Shown here piece by piece: positions 25,284-36,094 of a stretch of 64,000 bases of DNA. This DNA comes from Vulcanimicrobium alpinum (GTDB lineage: Bacteria > Vulcanimicrobiota > Vulcanimicrobiia > Vulcanimicrobiales > Vulcanimicrobiaceae), in NCBI RefSeq assembly GCF_027923555.1, contig NZ_AP025523.1, positions 1,488,001-1,552,000 of the forward strand, written 5' to 3'. Each line of letters starts with the position of its first letter. The first letter of the stretch is position 1. The notes under the pieces are model-generated. The model saw only the letters and a list, made by a program, of their open reading frames with translations. It made no database searches and was not told the DNA's origin. Position numbers and translations under genes: made by a program.

Positions 25284-26405
25284 TCATCCGCGATCGCCGG
25301 TTTCGCGGCCGGCGATGCCGTCGAGACTCACATAGGGCGCGGGCATTCGATCGTAGGCGTCGATGTCGCGGTCGATGAGCGCCGCGGCGGGTTCACCTTC
25401 GAGAAAACCGCGGTACCACGCTGCGCTTCGGTCGACGGCGACGCCGGTCGTCCAGCGCGGCATCCAACCTAGTTCGCTGCGCGCGCGGGTGCTGTCCACT
25501 TCGAGGACTGCGGTCTCATGTTCGGTCGCGGATTCGATTGCAATCGCCGTGCGCGGATCGAGTCCGAAGCCGCGGACAAAACGCTCAGCGACGGTCCCCA
25601 CTTCAACCGTACCGTCGGCAGGCCCGAAGTTGTACGCGTCTGAACGGGCATTGCCCGATGCGGTCGCCTCCGCCAGCATGACGTAGCCGGAGAGCGATTC
25701 GAGGACGTGCTGCCACGGTCTTACTGCACCCGGCCGGCGGAGCGCCAGCACGCGGCGCTCCGCGATCGCGCGATAGGCGTCGGGGATCAGCCGGTCGGCC
25801 GAAAAGTCGCCGCCGCCGATGACGTTTCCGGCGCGCGCGGAGACGACGCGCGCGCAGCCGGATGCCGAAAAATAGGCCTGGCGGTACGTCTCAGCGACCA
25901 GTTCCGCTGCCGCCTTACTCCCGGCATACGGTTCGGATCCGCCGAGCCGTGCGTCTTCGCGATAGCCGCCGGGACTCGGCCGGTCGGCATAGACTTTGTC
26001 GCTGGTGACGACGACGATGTGTTCGAGTTCGGCGATGGTGCGCGCGGCGTCGAGAACGTGCAGCGTCCCCATCACATTCGTAGAGTAGGTCAGCACCGGT
26101 TCGGCGTACCCGCGCCGAACGAGCGGCTGCGCAGCGAGGTGCAGAATCGTCTGCGGACGGAAACTCGCGACCGCGGACGTAACCGCGGCGGCATCGCGCA
26201 CATCAAGGAGGCGGCCGTCGACGTGCGGCGCGTATGGCGTACGTTCCCACAGACTCGGCGCGGTGTGCGGCGCGAGCGCGATCCCGCCGACGTGTGCGCC
26301 GCGCCGCAGCAGCATTGCACAGAGCCACGTCCCTTTGAAGCCGGTGTATCCGGTCACGAACACCCTGCGGTTTCGCCAGAAACCGACGTCAGCGCTTGAC
26401 GTCAT
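25284..26405 (-). CDS. rfbG: CDP-glucose 4,6-dehydratase
   Basis: A 373-residue extended SDR enzyme that makes CDP-4-keto-6-deoxyglucose, precursor of 3,6-dideoxyhexoses. The NAD motif is VFVTGYTGFKGTWL, the GFKG form being typical of RfbG. HLAAQPLVRRGY, VVTSDKVYAD, and YAGSKAAAEL with catalytic Tyr-x3-Lys follow. SARAGNVIGGGDFSADRLIP is diagnostic for CDP-glucose dehydratases. Start ATG at 26405. The cytidylyltransferase rfbF and later genes are not in the window. Confidence 0.9.
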   Translation of the reverse strand: MTSSADVGFWRNRRVFVTGYTGFKGTWLCAMLLRRGAHVGGIALAPHTAPSLWERTPYAPHVDGRLLDVRDAAAVTSAVASFRPQTILHLAAQPLVRRGYAEPVLTYSTNVMGTLHVLDAARTIAELEHIVVVTSDKVYADRPSPGGYREDARLGGSEPYAGSKAAAELVAETYRQAYFSASGCARVVSARAGNVIGGGDFSADRLIPDAYRAIAERRVLALRRPGAVRPWQHVLESLSGYVMLAEATASGNARSDAYNFGPADGTVEVGTVAERFVRGFGLDPRTAIAIESATEHETAVLEVDSTRARSELGWMPRWTTGVAVDRSAAWYRGFLEGEPAAALIDRDIDAYDRMPAPYVSLDGIAGRETGDRG

Positions 26406-26644
26406 CGTGCGTTCGACTCGGAGGCTCGGTAATTTCGAAACGACCGCGACGCGATGTTTACGGCGGTACCGAAGGCCTGGCACATGGACACCGAAGATTG
26501 TGCGATCGTGCGTCGGCGGCCTATCTGCACGTGTCGCGCTTGCACGGAAGCGGCGCAGTTGCGGAGCGGATAAGGCAAGCGATGTCGGAGTGTCGCTCGC
26601 TTACCTTGTCATCACCCCGGCCTAGCGCCGCGTCCTGACGGCGT
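26406..26644. other. Non-coding stretch between rfbG and the rpsB promoter
   Basis: Divergent intergenic region of 239 bases. It should hold the rfbG promoter, but I see no clear -35/-10 pair on the minus strand and no conserved RNA, repeat or open frame with coding character. Confidence 0.5.
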
Positions 26645-26652
26645 GGTATACT
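26645..26652 (+). promoter_or_regulatory. Extended -10 promoter of the rpsB operon
   Basis: GGTATACT with TG one base before the hexamer (TGGTATACT overall) is a good extended -10 element. No consensus -35 lies 17-18 bases upstream, as expected when an extended -10 is used. Transcription would begin near 26659. Confidence 0.5.
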
Positions 26653-26658
26653 CCTGGG

Positions 26659-26798
26659 GTTGCCCCGCACAGGGGCCTCATCTCACCTGCCCGGAGGGCA
26701 GGAGAGCGTTCCGCCCGCTCCGGCGAGCGGAACGCCGATGACCCAGCAACGGGCGCCACGGACGGCGGCCGCGGGATCAGAAAGGACCTCAGTTTATT
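26659..26798 (+). ncRNA. Structured 5' leader of rpsB
   Basis: About 140 bases of leader RNA before the rpsB ATG. Two strong helices are visible: CCTGCCC-GGA-GGGCAGG (26687-26703) and GTTCCGC...GCGGAAC (26708-26733), the latter overlapping an alternative CCGCTC-CGG-CGAGCGG hairpin, so two exclusive folds exist. A CCGATGACCCAGCAAC segment follows. Likely an autoregulatory leader for S2 or EF-Ts, but I cannot match it to a named RNA family. Confidence 0.4.
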
Positions 26799-27563
26799 AT
26801 GGCCTCAGGCGTTACGATGCGCGCTCTTCTGGAGGCGGGCGTCCACTTCGGACATCAGACCCGCCGCTGGAATCCGAAGATGAAGCCGTACATCTTTCAA
26901 GAGCGCAACGGCATCTACATCATCGACCTCTCGAAGACCCTCGCGATGCTCAACGGCGTCTACGATGCGGTCAAGCAGATGTCGCGCGAAGGGCGCGTGA
27001 TTCTCTTCGTCGGCACGAAGAAGCAGGCGCAGGACGTCGTGCGCGAAGAGTCCGAGCGCGCCGGCACGTTCTTCGTCAACCAGCGCTGGCTGGGCGGGAC
27101 GCTCACCAACTTCGCGACGATCCAGAAGCGCATCGCGCGCCTGCGCGAGCTCGAAGGGATGCGCCAGCAAGGCACCTTCGATCTGCTTCCCAAGAAAGAA
27201 GTCGCGCGGCTCACCGACGAGCTGGAGAAGCTCGAGAAGTTCCTGGGCGGGATCAAGGACATGCACCGCCTGCCGGACGCGATGTTCATCGTCGATCCGA
27301 AGAAAGAACGCATCGCCGTGGCCGAAGCGCAGAAGCTGAAGATCCCGATCATCGCGGTGATCGACACCAACTGCGATCCCGACGAGATCAACTACGCGAT
27401 CCCGGGGAATGACGACGCGATCCGCAGCGTTCGGCTGATGGTCTCGACGATCGCCAACGCGATCATCGAAGGGAAGACCGAAACCGAATCCGCGTACGAT
27501 GCGGCCGACTACGACGACCAGTACGCCGACATCGCTGCCGAGCCCGAACCGGCCGGCGTCTAG
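26799..27563 (+). CDS. rpsB: 30S ribosomal protein S2
   Basis: A 254-residue ribosomal protein S2. [20 protein letters not shown] and [10 protein letters not shown] are the standard start. [22 protein letters not shown] and [19 protein letters not shown] follow, and the [20 protein letters not shown] signature is intact. The acidic C-terminus ([17 protein letters not shown]) is extended. AAAGGA lies about 13 bases upstream of the ATG, slightly long. It heads the rpsB-tsf-pyrH-frr run. Confidence 0.97.
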   Translation: MASGVTMRALLEAGVHFGHQTRRWNPKMKPYIFQERNGIYIIDLSKTLAMLNGVYDAVKQMSREGRVILFVGTKKQAQDVVREESERAGTFFVNQRWLGGTLTNFATIQKRIARLRELEGMRQQGTFDLLPKKEVARLTDELEKLEKFLGGIKDMHRLPDAMFIVDPKKERIAVAEAQKLKIPIIAVIDTNCDPDEINYAIPGNDDAIRSVRLMVSTIANAIIEGKTETESAYDAADYDDQYADIAAEPEPAGV

Positions 27564-27590
27564 ACCCCGCACACCCGAACGAAAGACGAC

Positions 27591-29517
<1,927 letters not shown>

Positions 29518-29518
<1 letters not shown>

Positions 29519-29751
29519 TGATCTTTGCGAGCGGCGAGGCGCCCGGCCGCGTCGAAGACCTGACGATGCTCCCGTGGTCCCACGCGTGCGCCGCGCTCGC
29601 CGGCCGTCCGTTGCGGCTGCGTCTGCTGACGCCGCCGTATCCCGCGCTGGGCCGCGGCGAACTGCGCTGTCTGCGCGTGCGCGCGCTCGACGGAGCCGAC
29701 GACGGCGCCTTCGAGATGACGGCCGGTTACGACGGGTACGAGCGCCTCTGA
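29518..29751 (+). CDS. Small protein of unknown function between frr and uppS
   Basis: A 77-residue product whose ATG overlaps the frr stop by one base and whose stop overlaps the uppS ATG by one base. It has a beta-like composition (LRLRLLTPPYPALGRGELRC, then LRVRALDGADDGAFEMT), no signal peptide and no membrane segment. The tight packing inside an essential operon argues that it is translated. I recognise no family; a lineage-specific helper is possible. Confidence 0.6.
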
Positions 29752-30503
29752 TGGATCCCGTCGCCACCCTGCTGCGGCCGCCGCGCGGCGTCACCCTCGA
29801 TCCCATGCGGATGCCGCATCACGTGGCGATCATCATGGACGGGAACCGACGCTGGGCGCGCTCGCGCCGCCTCCCCGCGATCGAAGGGCACCGGCGCGGG
29901 ATCGTCGCCCTGCGCGAGGTCACCCGCGCGGCGAGCGACTGGGGCATCCCGATGCTCACCGTCTACGGCTTCTCGACCGAGAACTGGAAGCGCGACTCGA
30001 CCGAGATCTCGCTGCTGCTCGACCTGTGCGTCTACTTCGCGCAGAACGAACTCGACGAGCTGCATCGCAACAACGTGCGCGTGCAGATCATCGGCCGCTA
30101 CGAGCAGCTCCCGTCCGCCTCGCGCGACGCGCTCGACCGGCTGGTCGCGAAGACGACCGCGAACAGCGGTCTGGTGCTCAACCTCGCGGTCAATTACAGC
30201 GCGCGCAGCGAACTGCGTGACGCCGTCGCCCGGATGATGGCCGACGTGCAGTCCGGTACGCTCGCACCCGACGCGATCGAAGAAGACACGATCGCGTCGT
30301 ATCTCACGACGGCGGGGATGCCCGACCCCGATCTGCTGATCCGGCCCGGCGGCGAGTCGCGGCTCTCGAACTTTCTGCTCTATCAAGTCGCGTACGCGGA
30401 GCTCGTGCTGCGCGAGACGTTCTGGCCCGATTTTTCACGCGATCACTTCGCCGAGGCGATCGCGGAGTTTCAACTGCGTCAGCGCCGGTTCGGCGGCGCA
30501 TGA
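29751..30503 (+). CDS. uppS: Isoprenyl (undecaprenyl) diphosphate synthase
   Basis: A 250-residue cis-prenyltransferase that makes undecaprenyl diphosphate for cell-wall and O-antigen carriers. HVAIIMDGNRRWA has the catalytic Asp30. GHRRGIVALREV, TVYGFSTENWKR and DLLIRPGGESRLSNFLLYQ are the conserved blocks. A 20-residue N-terminal extension precedes the core. It overlaps cdsA by four bases. Its product links this operon with the polysaccharide cluster further downstream. Confidence 0.96.
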   Translation: MDPVATLLRPPRGVTLDPMRMPHHVAIIMDGNRRWARSRRLPAIEGHRRGIVALREVTRAASDWGIPMLTVYGFSTENWKRDSTEISLLLDLCVYFAQNELDELHRNNVRVQIIGRYEQLPSASRDALDRLVAKTTANSGLVLNLAVNYSARSELRDAVARMMADVQSGTLAPDAIEEDTIASYLTTAGMPDPDLLIRPGGESRLSNFLLYQVAYAELVLRETFWPDFSRDHFAEAIAEFQLRQRRFGGA

Positions 30504-31372
30504 CGACCACGACGTCGGCGGCTGCGACGGCATCATCGGCCCCGACGCCGGAGCCTGCCGTCGGCCTTCGCCGCGTCGTCATCGGGCTGCTGCTCGCCGT
30601 CGTCGGCCTCGGATGCGTCGCGTACGCGCCGCTGTTCTCGCTGCTCGTCCTGCTGATCGCGAGCGGGTGTCTCTACGAGTTCGCGGGGCTCTCCGCGCGC
30701 AAAGGTCCGCAGCTCGAGGTTCCGGTCGCTATGGCGGCGGTGTGGGCGTACGTCGCGCTCACGCACTTCGGGCTGATCCACCGCTACGAAGGGATTCTGC
30801 TCGCCGGCACGGTCATCGTCGCGCTCGCGACGGCGACGTTCACCGCCGACGCGGGCTACTTCGCGCGCAGCGGCTATACGCTGCTCGGCGTGCTGTACAT
30901 CGGGAAACTCCTCTCGTACTTCATCGCGATCCGCGCGCTCCACGACGGGGCACTGTGGACCGTGTGGGCGATCGTGCTGGTCGCGTTCACCGATATCTTC
31001 GCGATGCTGGTGGGGACGGTGATCGGGCGGCACCAGCTCACGCGGCTCTCGCCGAAGAAGACCGTTGAGGGCGCGGTCGGAGGCTTCGCCGCGGCGCTCG
31101 TCGCGGGGGCCGCGATCGTGCTGATCCCCGGCGGGCATCTGGCGTGGTGGCAGGGCGCGATCGTCGGCGCGATCACCTCGATCGCCGCGCAGGCCGGCGA
31201 TCTCGTTGAGAGCGCGCTCAAGCGCGATGCGAAGGTGAAGGACGCGGGTTCGCTGATCTCCGGCCACGGCGGCGTCCTCGACCGCTTCGACTCGTATATC
31301 TTCGGCGGCATCGCGTTCTACTTCGCGCTGTATGTGATCGGCGCGATCTCGCAGAACCGTCTCACCTCATGA
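30500..31372 (+). CDS. cdsA: Phosphatidate cytidylyltransferase
   Basis: A 290-residue integral membrane enzyme making CDP-diacylglycerol. A Thr/Ala-rich N-terminus precedes eight or so membrane helices. The C-terminal signature is SPKKTVEGAVGGFAAAL, then AQAGDLVESALKRDAKVKDA and LISGHGGVLDRFDSYIF, all as in CdsA. The start ATGA overlaps the uppS stop and the end overlaps dxr by four bases. Confidence 0.95.
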   Translation: MTTTTSAAATASSAPTPEPAVGLRRVVIGLLLAVVGLGCVAYAPLFSLLVLLIASGCLYEFAGLSARKGPQLEVPVAMAAVWAYVALTHFGLIHRYEGILLAGTVIVALATATFTADAGYFARSGYTLLGVLYIGKLLSYFIAIRALHDGALWTVWAIVLVAFTDIFAMLVGTVIGRHQLTRLSPKKTVEGAVGGFAAALVAGAAIVLIPGGHLAWWQGAIVGAITSIAAQAGDLVESALKRDAKVKDAGSLISGHGGVLDRFDSYIFGGIAFYFALYVIGAISQNRLTS

Positions 31373-32631
31373 CGCGGGGTGGTGATTTCGTGAAGCGGGT
31401 CGCGATTCTCGGGTCGACCGGGAGCATCGGGCGACAGGCTTTGGACGTGATCGCGCGCCACCCGGAACGGTTCGAGGTGGTCGGGCTCGCTGCGGGTCGC
31501 AACGTCGAACTCCTCGCCGATCAGATCGCGCGCTTTCGGCCGCGCGTCGTCTCCGCCGGCGATTCCGCCGGCGCGACCGAACTCGCGGTCCGCCTCGACG
31601 CGGCCGGCCTGCGCATCCACGGCTCGCTCTTCGGCAAGGATCGAGACGTCGAGCGGATCGCGCACGGCGCCGACGGACTGCACGCCGTCGCGTGCGAGTC
31701 GGGCGCCGAGATCGTGCTCGCGGCGACCGACGGCGCGGTCGCGTTCGACGCCGTCTTCGCGGCGGTCGATCGCGGCATCGACATCGCGCTGGCGAACAAA
31801 GAACTGATCGTCGCCGCCGGCGAGCTGCTCGTCGAGCACGCGCGCCGCAGCGGGGCGAACCTGCTCCCGGTCGACAGCGAACACTCCGCAATCTTCCAGT
31901 GCCTCGCCGGCGCGCCGCGCGACCGCGTCGCCGCGATCGTACTCACCGCCTCGGGCGGCCCGTTCTGGGAGCGCAGGCGCGAGGAGATGGCCGACGCGAC
32001 CGTCGCGGACGCGCTGGCGCACCCGACCTGGCAGATGGGCGTGAAGAACACGATCGACTCCGCGACCTTGATGAACAAGGGCCTCGAGGTGATCGAAGCA
32101 TCGAAGCTGTTCGGGCTTCCCGGGGGCCAGGTTCACGTGCTCGTCCACCGGACCTCGGTCGCGCACGGCTTCGTCGTGTTCACCGACGGGAACGTCGTCG
32201 GCCAGCTCGCGTCGCCCGACATGCGCCTCCCGATCGGCTACGCGCTGGCCTATCCCGACCGGTTGACCGACCGTCGGTTCACCGACCCGCTCGCCGCGGT
32301 CGGGGGCGAAACCGGCGCCGCCGCGACGACGTTGAGCTTTCAACGGCCCGACCTCGAGCGTTTCCCCTGCCTGCGCCTGGCGTACGACGCCCTAGCGCTC
32401 GGCGGGACGGCGCCCGCGGTCGTGTCGGCTGCGAACGAGGTTGCGGTGAACGCGTTCGTGGCAGGGGATCTGCGCTTCGGTCACATCGCCGCCTGCATCG
32501 AAACCACCCTGAATCGGGTCGGTAGCACCAAGCTGAGTCTCGAGGCCGTCCGCGACGCCGACCGAGCCGCGCGCGACGCGGCAAGCACGTTCGTCGCCGA
32601 ACGCACCGAGGGAACGTCCAAGAGAGCATGA
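31369..32631 (+). CDS. dxr: 1-deoxy-D-xylulose 5-phosphate reductoisomerase
   Basis: A 420-residue NADPH enzyme of the MEP isoprenoid pathway. The nucleotide motif is AILGSTGSIGRQALDV. NKELIVAAGELL, LLPVDSEHSAIFQCL, ASGGPFW and HPTWQMGVKNTIDSATLMNK carry the metal and substrate ligands. AANEVAVNAFV is near the end. ATG at 31369 overlaps cdsA; a GTG at 31390 (VKRVAILG) is a possible shorter start. rseP overlaps by four bases. Confidence 0.96.
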   Translation: MTRGGDFVKRVAILGSTGSIGRQALDVIARHPERFEVVGLAAGRNVELLADQIARFRPRVVSAGDSAGATELAVRLDAAGLRIHGSLFGKDRDVERIAHGADGLHAVACESGAEIVLAATDGAVAFDAVFAAVDRGIDIALANKELIVAAGELLVEHARRSGANLLPVDSEHSAIFQCLAGAPRDRVAAIVLTASGGPFWERRREEMADATVADALAHPTWQMGVKNTIDSATLMNKGLEVIEASKLFGLPGGQVHVLVHRTSVAHGFVVFTDGNVVGQLASPDMRLPIGYALAYPDRLTDRRFTDPLAAVGGETGAAATTLSFQRPDLERFPCLRLAYDALALGGTAPAVVSAANEVAVNAFVAGDLRFGHIAACIETTLNRVGSTKLSLEAVRDADRAARDAASTFVAERTEGTSKRA

Positions 32632-33734
32632 CGCCAGAGAAACTGATCGTTTTCCTGCTGACCCTCTCGGTGCTGGTGATCCTGCACGAGTACGGCCACT
32701 TCTTGCTCGCCCGCCGCAACGGCGTCCGGGTGACCGATTTCGCGCTGGGGATGGGCCCGACGCTCCTGAAGTGGACGTCGAAGCGGAGCGGGACCAACTA
32801 CCGGCTCAACCTGCTCCCGATCGGCGGCTACTGCCAGATGAGGGGTGAGGACGGGAAGAGCAACGAGGCCGAGCAGCAACGCGCCTTCCGCGGCGGTCAC
32901 GAGTACGACGCCGACAACTTCCAGGCGAAAACGCCGCTCCAGCGGCTTTCGATCGTGCTGGCCGGTCCGATCATGAACTTCATTGTCGCCCTGGTCCTGC
33001 TGATCGGGGGCGCGATCGCGTTCGGGATCCCGGGTGCCGCCCCGTCCACCCAGATCTTCCAGCTGCTCCCCGGCCAGCCGGCCGACCGAGCCGGGCTGCG
33101 CTCGGGCGACCGGATCGTCGCGGTCAACGGCCGCGCGATGACCGACGGCAACGTCCTGGTCGACACGATCCATCACTCCACCGGGAAACTGCTCCACGTC
33201 GAATACGTCCGCGACGGCGTCACGCGCGCCGTCGACGTGACCCCGGTGCGCGCGAAGAGTCCCGACGGGACGATGGAAGGGCATCTCGGCTTCACCCCCG
33301 CGACGCTCCCGCACCGGGTCGCGCCGCCCGAAGCCGTCAGTTACGCCGTCTCGTACTTCACGTTCGTCGTGAAGTCGACGCTGGGGTCGCTCGGCGCGCT
33401 GGTCACCCACCCGTCGACGGTCATCGGGCAGGTGCAGGGACCGATCGGGATGGCGCGCGTCTCGGCGCAGGCCCAGGACTTCGGGCCGTTCGTCTTCATC
33501 ACGCTGGCGGCGATGATCTCGATCTCGCTGGGGGTCTTCAACCTGCTCCCGATCCCCGCGCTCGACGGCGGCCGCGGGGTGTTCATCCTGGTCGAGATGC
33601 TGCGCGGAAAGCCGGTCGACCCGGAGAAGGAAGCCCTGGTCCACGTCGGCGGCTTCGCGGTGCTGATCGCGCTGATGCTCGCCGTATCGTATCACGACGT
33701 CTCCGCAGCCCTCGCCGGACACGCCGCGTTCTAA
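32628..33734 (+). CDS. rseP: RIP metalloprotease RseP (site-2 protease)
   Basis: A 368-residue intramembrane zinc protease. HEYGH (His20, Glu21, His24) in the first membrane helix is the HExxH active site. LNLLPIGGYCQMRGED is the adjacent loop. One PDZ domain (PADRAGLRSGDRIVAVNGRA) is seen at about 145-210. NLLPIPALDGGRGVFILVEM carries the third zinc ligand. In bacteria it cleaves anti-sigma factors or remnant signal peptides; the target here is unknown. It has one PDZ domain, unlike the two of E. coli. Confidence 0.94.
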   Translation: MTPEKLIVFLLTLSVLVILHEYGHFLLARRNGVRVTDFALGMGPTLLKWTSKRSGTNYRLNLLPIGGYCQMRGEDGKSNEAEQQRAFRGGHEYDADNFQAKTPLQRLSIVLAGPIMNFIVALVLLIGGAIAFGIPGAAPSTQIFQLLPGQPADRAGLRSGDRIVAVNGRAMTDGNVLVDTIHHSTGKLLHVEYVRDGVTRAVDVTPVRAKSPDGTMEGHLGFTPATLPHRVAPPEAVSYAVSYFTFVVKSTLGSLGALVTHPSTVIGQVQGPIGMARVSAQAQDFGPFVFITLAAMISISLGVFNLLPIPALDGGRGVFILVEMLRGKPVDPEKEALVHVGGFAVLIALMLAVSYHDVSAALAGHAAF

Positions 33735-33762
33735 CCTTTTCCGCCGATATACTGAAGGACAT

Positions 33763-34917
33763 ATGATCCGCCTGCGCCGCAAGACCAAGCCGATTCTGCT
33801 CGAGAACAAATCGAGCTGGTCGAAGGACGCCAAGAAGGTGTGGATCGGCGGCGATCATCCGATCGTCGTGCAGTCGATGACGACCACCGACACCGCCGAC
33901 GCCGACAAGACGCTCGAACAAGTCTACGGCCTCGCGATGGCCGGCTGCGAAGTCGTCCGCGTGACCTGCCAGGACGCGCGTGACGCGGCCGGGCTCCCCG
34001 CGATCGTCGCCCGCTCCCCGGTTCCGATCGTCGCCGACGTCCACTTCGATCACAAGATGGCGCTCGCGGCGCTCGACGCCGGGGTTGCGAAGCTGCGGCT
34101 GAACCCCGGCAACATCACCAGCCCCGAGAAGACCCGCGAGGTCGTGGCGCGCGCCCTCGAGACCAAGACCCCGATCCGCATCGGCGTCAACATGGGCTCG
34201 CTGGCACGCGATCTCGAGGAGAAGCTGGGGCACACCCCGGAGGCGCTCGCCGCCTCGGCCCTGCGCCACGTCGATCTGCTCGAGGAGCTCGGCCACACGG
34301 ACATCATCATCAGCGTCAAGGCGCACGACGCGCTGACGACGATCTACGCGTACCGGTTGCTCGCCAAGCAGCTCGACGAACGCGGGAGCCCCTACCCGCT
34401 CCATCTCGGCGTCACCGAGGCCGGGCTGCCGCGCGAGGGGACGATCAAATCGTCGATCGGCCTCGGGATCCTGCTGTTCGAGGGGATCGGCGACACGCTC
34501 CGCGTCTCGCTCGCGGCCGACCCGATCGAAGAGGTTCCGGTCGCCTGGGGGATCCTCAAGGCCCTCGGCCTGCGGGAGAAGGGCTTCGACATCACGGCCT
34601 GTCCGTCGTGCGGCCGGGCCGAGATCGAAGTTGTTAATCTCGCTCGTATGGTCGAGGCGATAGCCAAAGAGTACACTGCACCTGTGAAGGTTGCGGTGAT
34701 GGGCTGTGTCGTGAACGGCCCCGGCGAGTCTAAAATGGCGGATGTCGGGATCGCCGGAGGCAAGGGCAAAGGGGCCATCTACCGCAAAGGCGAGCTCGTC
34801 GGAACCTTCCCGGAGAACGAATTACTGGGTCAACTGCGTTTGGAGATCGAGAAGGTCATCGCCGACCAGTACCCCGACTACCTCCACGAGACCAACCGTG
34901 AGCCGACACCTGCCTGA
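33763..34917 (+). CDS. ispG: 4-hydroxy-3-methylbut-2-enyl diphosphate synthase (IspG)
   Basis: A 384-residue [4Fe-4S] enzyme of the MEP pathway. IVVQSMTTTDTAD is the start of the TIM barrel, followed by LRLNPGNI and IGVNMGSL. The cluster cysteines are in ACPSCGRAEIEV and VMGCVVNGPGES. GAAGGA sits a few bases before the ATG. A TATACT at 33748-33753 is close enough that an internal promoter with a very short leader is possible. It follows rseP by 28 bases. Confidence 0.95.
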   Translation: MIRLRRKTKPILLENKSSWSKDAKKVWIGGDHPIVVQSMTTTDTADADKTLEQVYGLAMAGCEVVRVTCQDARDAAGLPAIVARSPVPIVADVHFDHKMALAALDAGVAKLRLNPGNITSPEKTREVVARALETKTPIRIGVNMGSLARDLEEKLGHTPEALAASALRHVDLLEELGHTDIIISVKAHDALTTIYAYRLLAKQLDERGSPYPLHLGVTEAGLPREGTIKSSIGLGILLFEGIGDTLRVSLAADPIEEVPVAWGILKALGLREKGFDITACPSCGRAEIEVVNLARMVEAIAKEYTAPVKVAVMGCVVNGPGESKMADVGIAGGKGKGAIYRKGELVGTFPENELLGQLRLEIEKVIADQYPDYLHETNREPTPA

Positions 34918-35368
34918 TTTTCGACTCCTGCTCGCAACGGCCGTGACCGCTCTGGTCGCGTCGCTGTCGCTTGCGCTGTCGACCCCGGCGACGATCAGCG
35001 TCGACGGGCAGCGGCTGGCCTCAGATGTTCCGCCGGTGACGACGCCCGGCGGGACGTATCTCCCCTTGCGCACCGTGGCCGATGCCGCCGGGGCGCAGAC
35101 GTCGTTCGACGAGCACAGCGGTGCGATCACCGTCCGCCGCGGGACCGACGTGCTGCGGATGCGCGCCGGCACGACGAAGGCGACGCTGAACGGCCGCTCC
35201 GTCGAGTTGGCGCACGCGCCGTTCACGGTGCGCGGCCGCGCGATGGTCTCGGGCGCGACGATCGCCGCGACGTTCGGTTCGACGGTGCGTTTCGATGCGA
35301 AGCATCAGCGCGTCGTCGTGCGTACGCCGGGCGTGGTCGTCGCCGGCGCGGCTGACGACGAACCGTAA
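34898..35368 (+). CDS. Exported copper-amine-oxidase N-terminal-like domain protein
   Basis: A 156-residue exported protein. The signal segment is LLLATAVTALVASLSLALS. The mature part is one Cu_amine_oxidN1/stalk-type domain: ISVDGQRLASDVPPVTTPGG, TYLPLRTVADAAGAQ, then AITVRRGTDVLRMRAG with a repeated second half. Such domains are often cell-wall or surface modules without enzyme activity. GTG at 34898 overlaps the end of ispG by 20 bases; this is the only start that keeps the signal peptide. Confidence 0.7.
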   Translation: MSRHLPDFRLLLATAVTALVASLSLALSTPATISVDGQRLASDVPPVTTPGGTYLPLRTVADAAGAQTSFDEHSGAITVRRGTDVLRMRAGTTKATLNGRSVELAHAPFTVRGRAMVSGATIAATFGSTVRFDAKHQRVVVRTPGVVVAGAADDEP

Positions 35369-35371
35369 CCG

Positions 35372-36094
35372 CTAGCCCGCCACCAGCATGCCGTCGCGCA
35401 GCGTCGGCGCGATCGCGATCGTGTCGAGCGCGGCGCAGCGCGTGATGTCGCCCGCGAAGCCCTGATTCGCAAGGGCCTGCGCGTGATCGGCGCTGGCAAC
35501 CGCGTCGGCAAGCCGCGCGGCGACCGAACGAAAGAGCAGCGCCGACGCGCGCGCACCGTCACGCAGTTCGATGTCGCCGATCAGCGTCAGCAGCAGATCG
35601 ACGAGCGCGCCGGCGCCGATCGCGTCTTCGAGCGCGAACCCGCGCGGCTCGCCGGCGCAGACGATCGCGATGTCGCCGCTCTCGGCGGCGAGCGCGTCGG
35701 CGACGGCGGTACGGTTCACCAGCGCCGCGGTGCGCACCGACGCCGCGCCGCTCACCGCGCGCAGCGCGCGCGTCCCGTTGGTCGTCGTCATCACCAGCGT
35801 CTTCCCATCGACGAGCGACGGCGGAAACGACGCCGGCGAGTTGTCCGCGTCGAAGCCGGGGATGCGCACCGAGTTGCGCTCGCCGCACAGCAGCACGCGA
35901 TCGCGGCCGAGGCGGTTGCCGATCGTCACCGCGTCTTCAGGTTCGGAGACGGGGATCACGCCGGCGGCGCCGTTCGCCAGCGCCGTCGCGATCGTGGAGG
36001 TCGCGCGCAGGACGTCGACCACCGCGACGTGCTTCTCCCGCAGCGCGTCCGCCGAAAACGGCGGCGCGAGCAGGACGTCGATCGCGCGGGTCAC
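35372..36094 (-). CDS. comB: ComB-family (2-phosphosulfolactate phosphatase-like) phosphatase
   Basis: A 240-residue Mg-dependent acid phosphatase of the ComB family, named for hydrolysis of 2-phospho-3-sulfolactate in coenzyme M synthesis. Family blocks are [50 protein letters not shown] and [20 protein letters not shown]. The GTG start overlaps the cbbX stop (GTGA), so it is translated with the RuBisCO operon. No coenzyme M genes are present; a phosphoglycolate-like substrate is a reasonable alternative (inference). Confidence 0.85.
   Translation of the reverse strand: MTRAIDVLLAPPFSADALREKHVAVVDVLRATSTIATALANGAAGVIPVSEPEDAVTIGNRLGRDRVLLCGERNSVRIPGFDADNSPASFPPSLVDGKTLVMTTTNGTRALRAVSGAASVRTAALVNRTAVADALAAESGDIAIVCAGEPRGFALEDAIGAGALVDLLLTLIGDIELRDGARASALLFRSVAARLADAVASADHAQALANQGFAGDITRCAALDTIAIAPTLRDGMLVAG

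Noticed and set aside
26687-26798. SAM (S-box) riboswitch in the rpsB leader
   Set aside because: Only a CCGATGACCCAGCAAC-like stretch resembles the core; the other conserved S-box segments and a closing P1 helix are not found, and rpsB is not a usual target.
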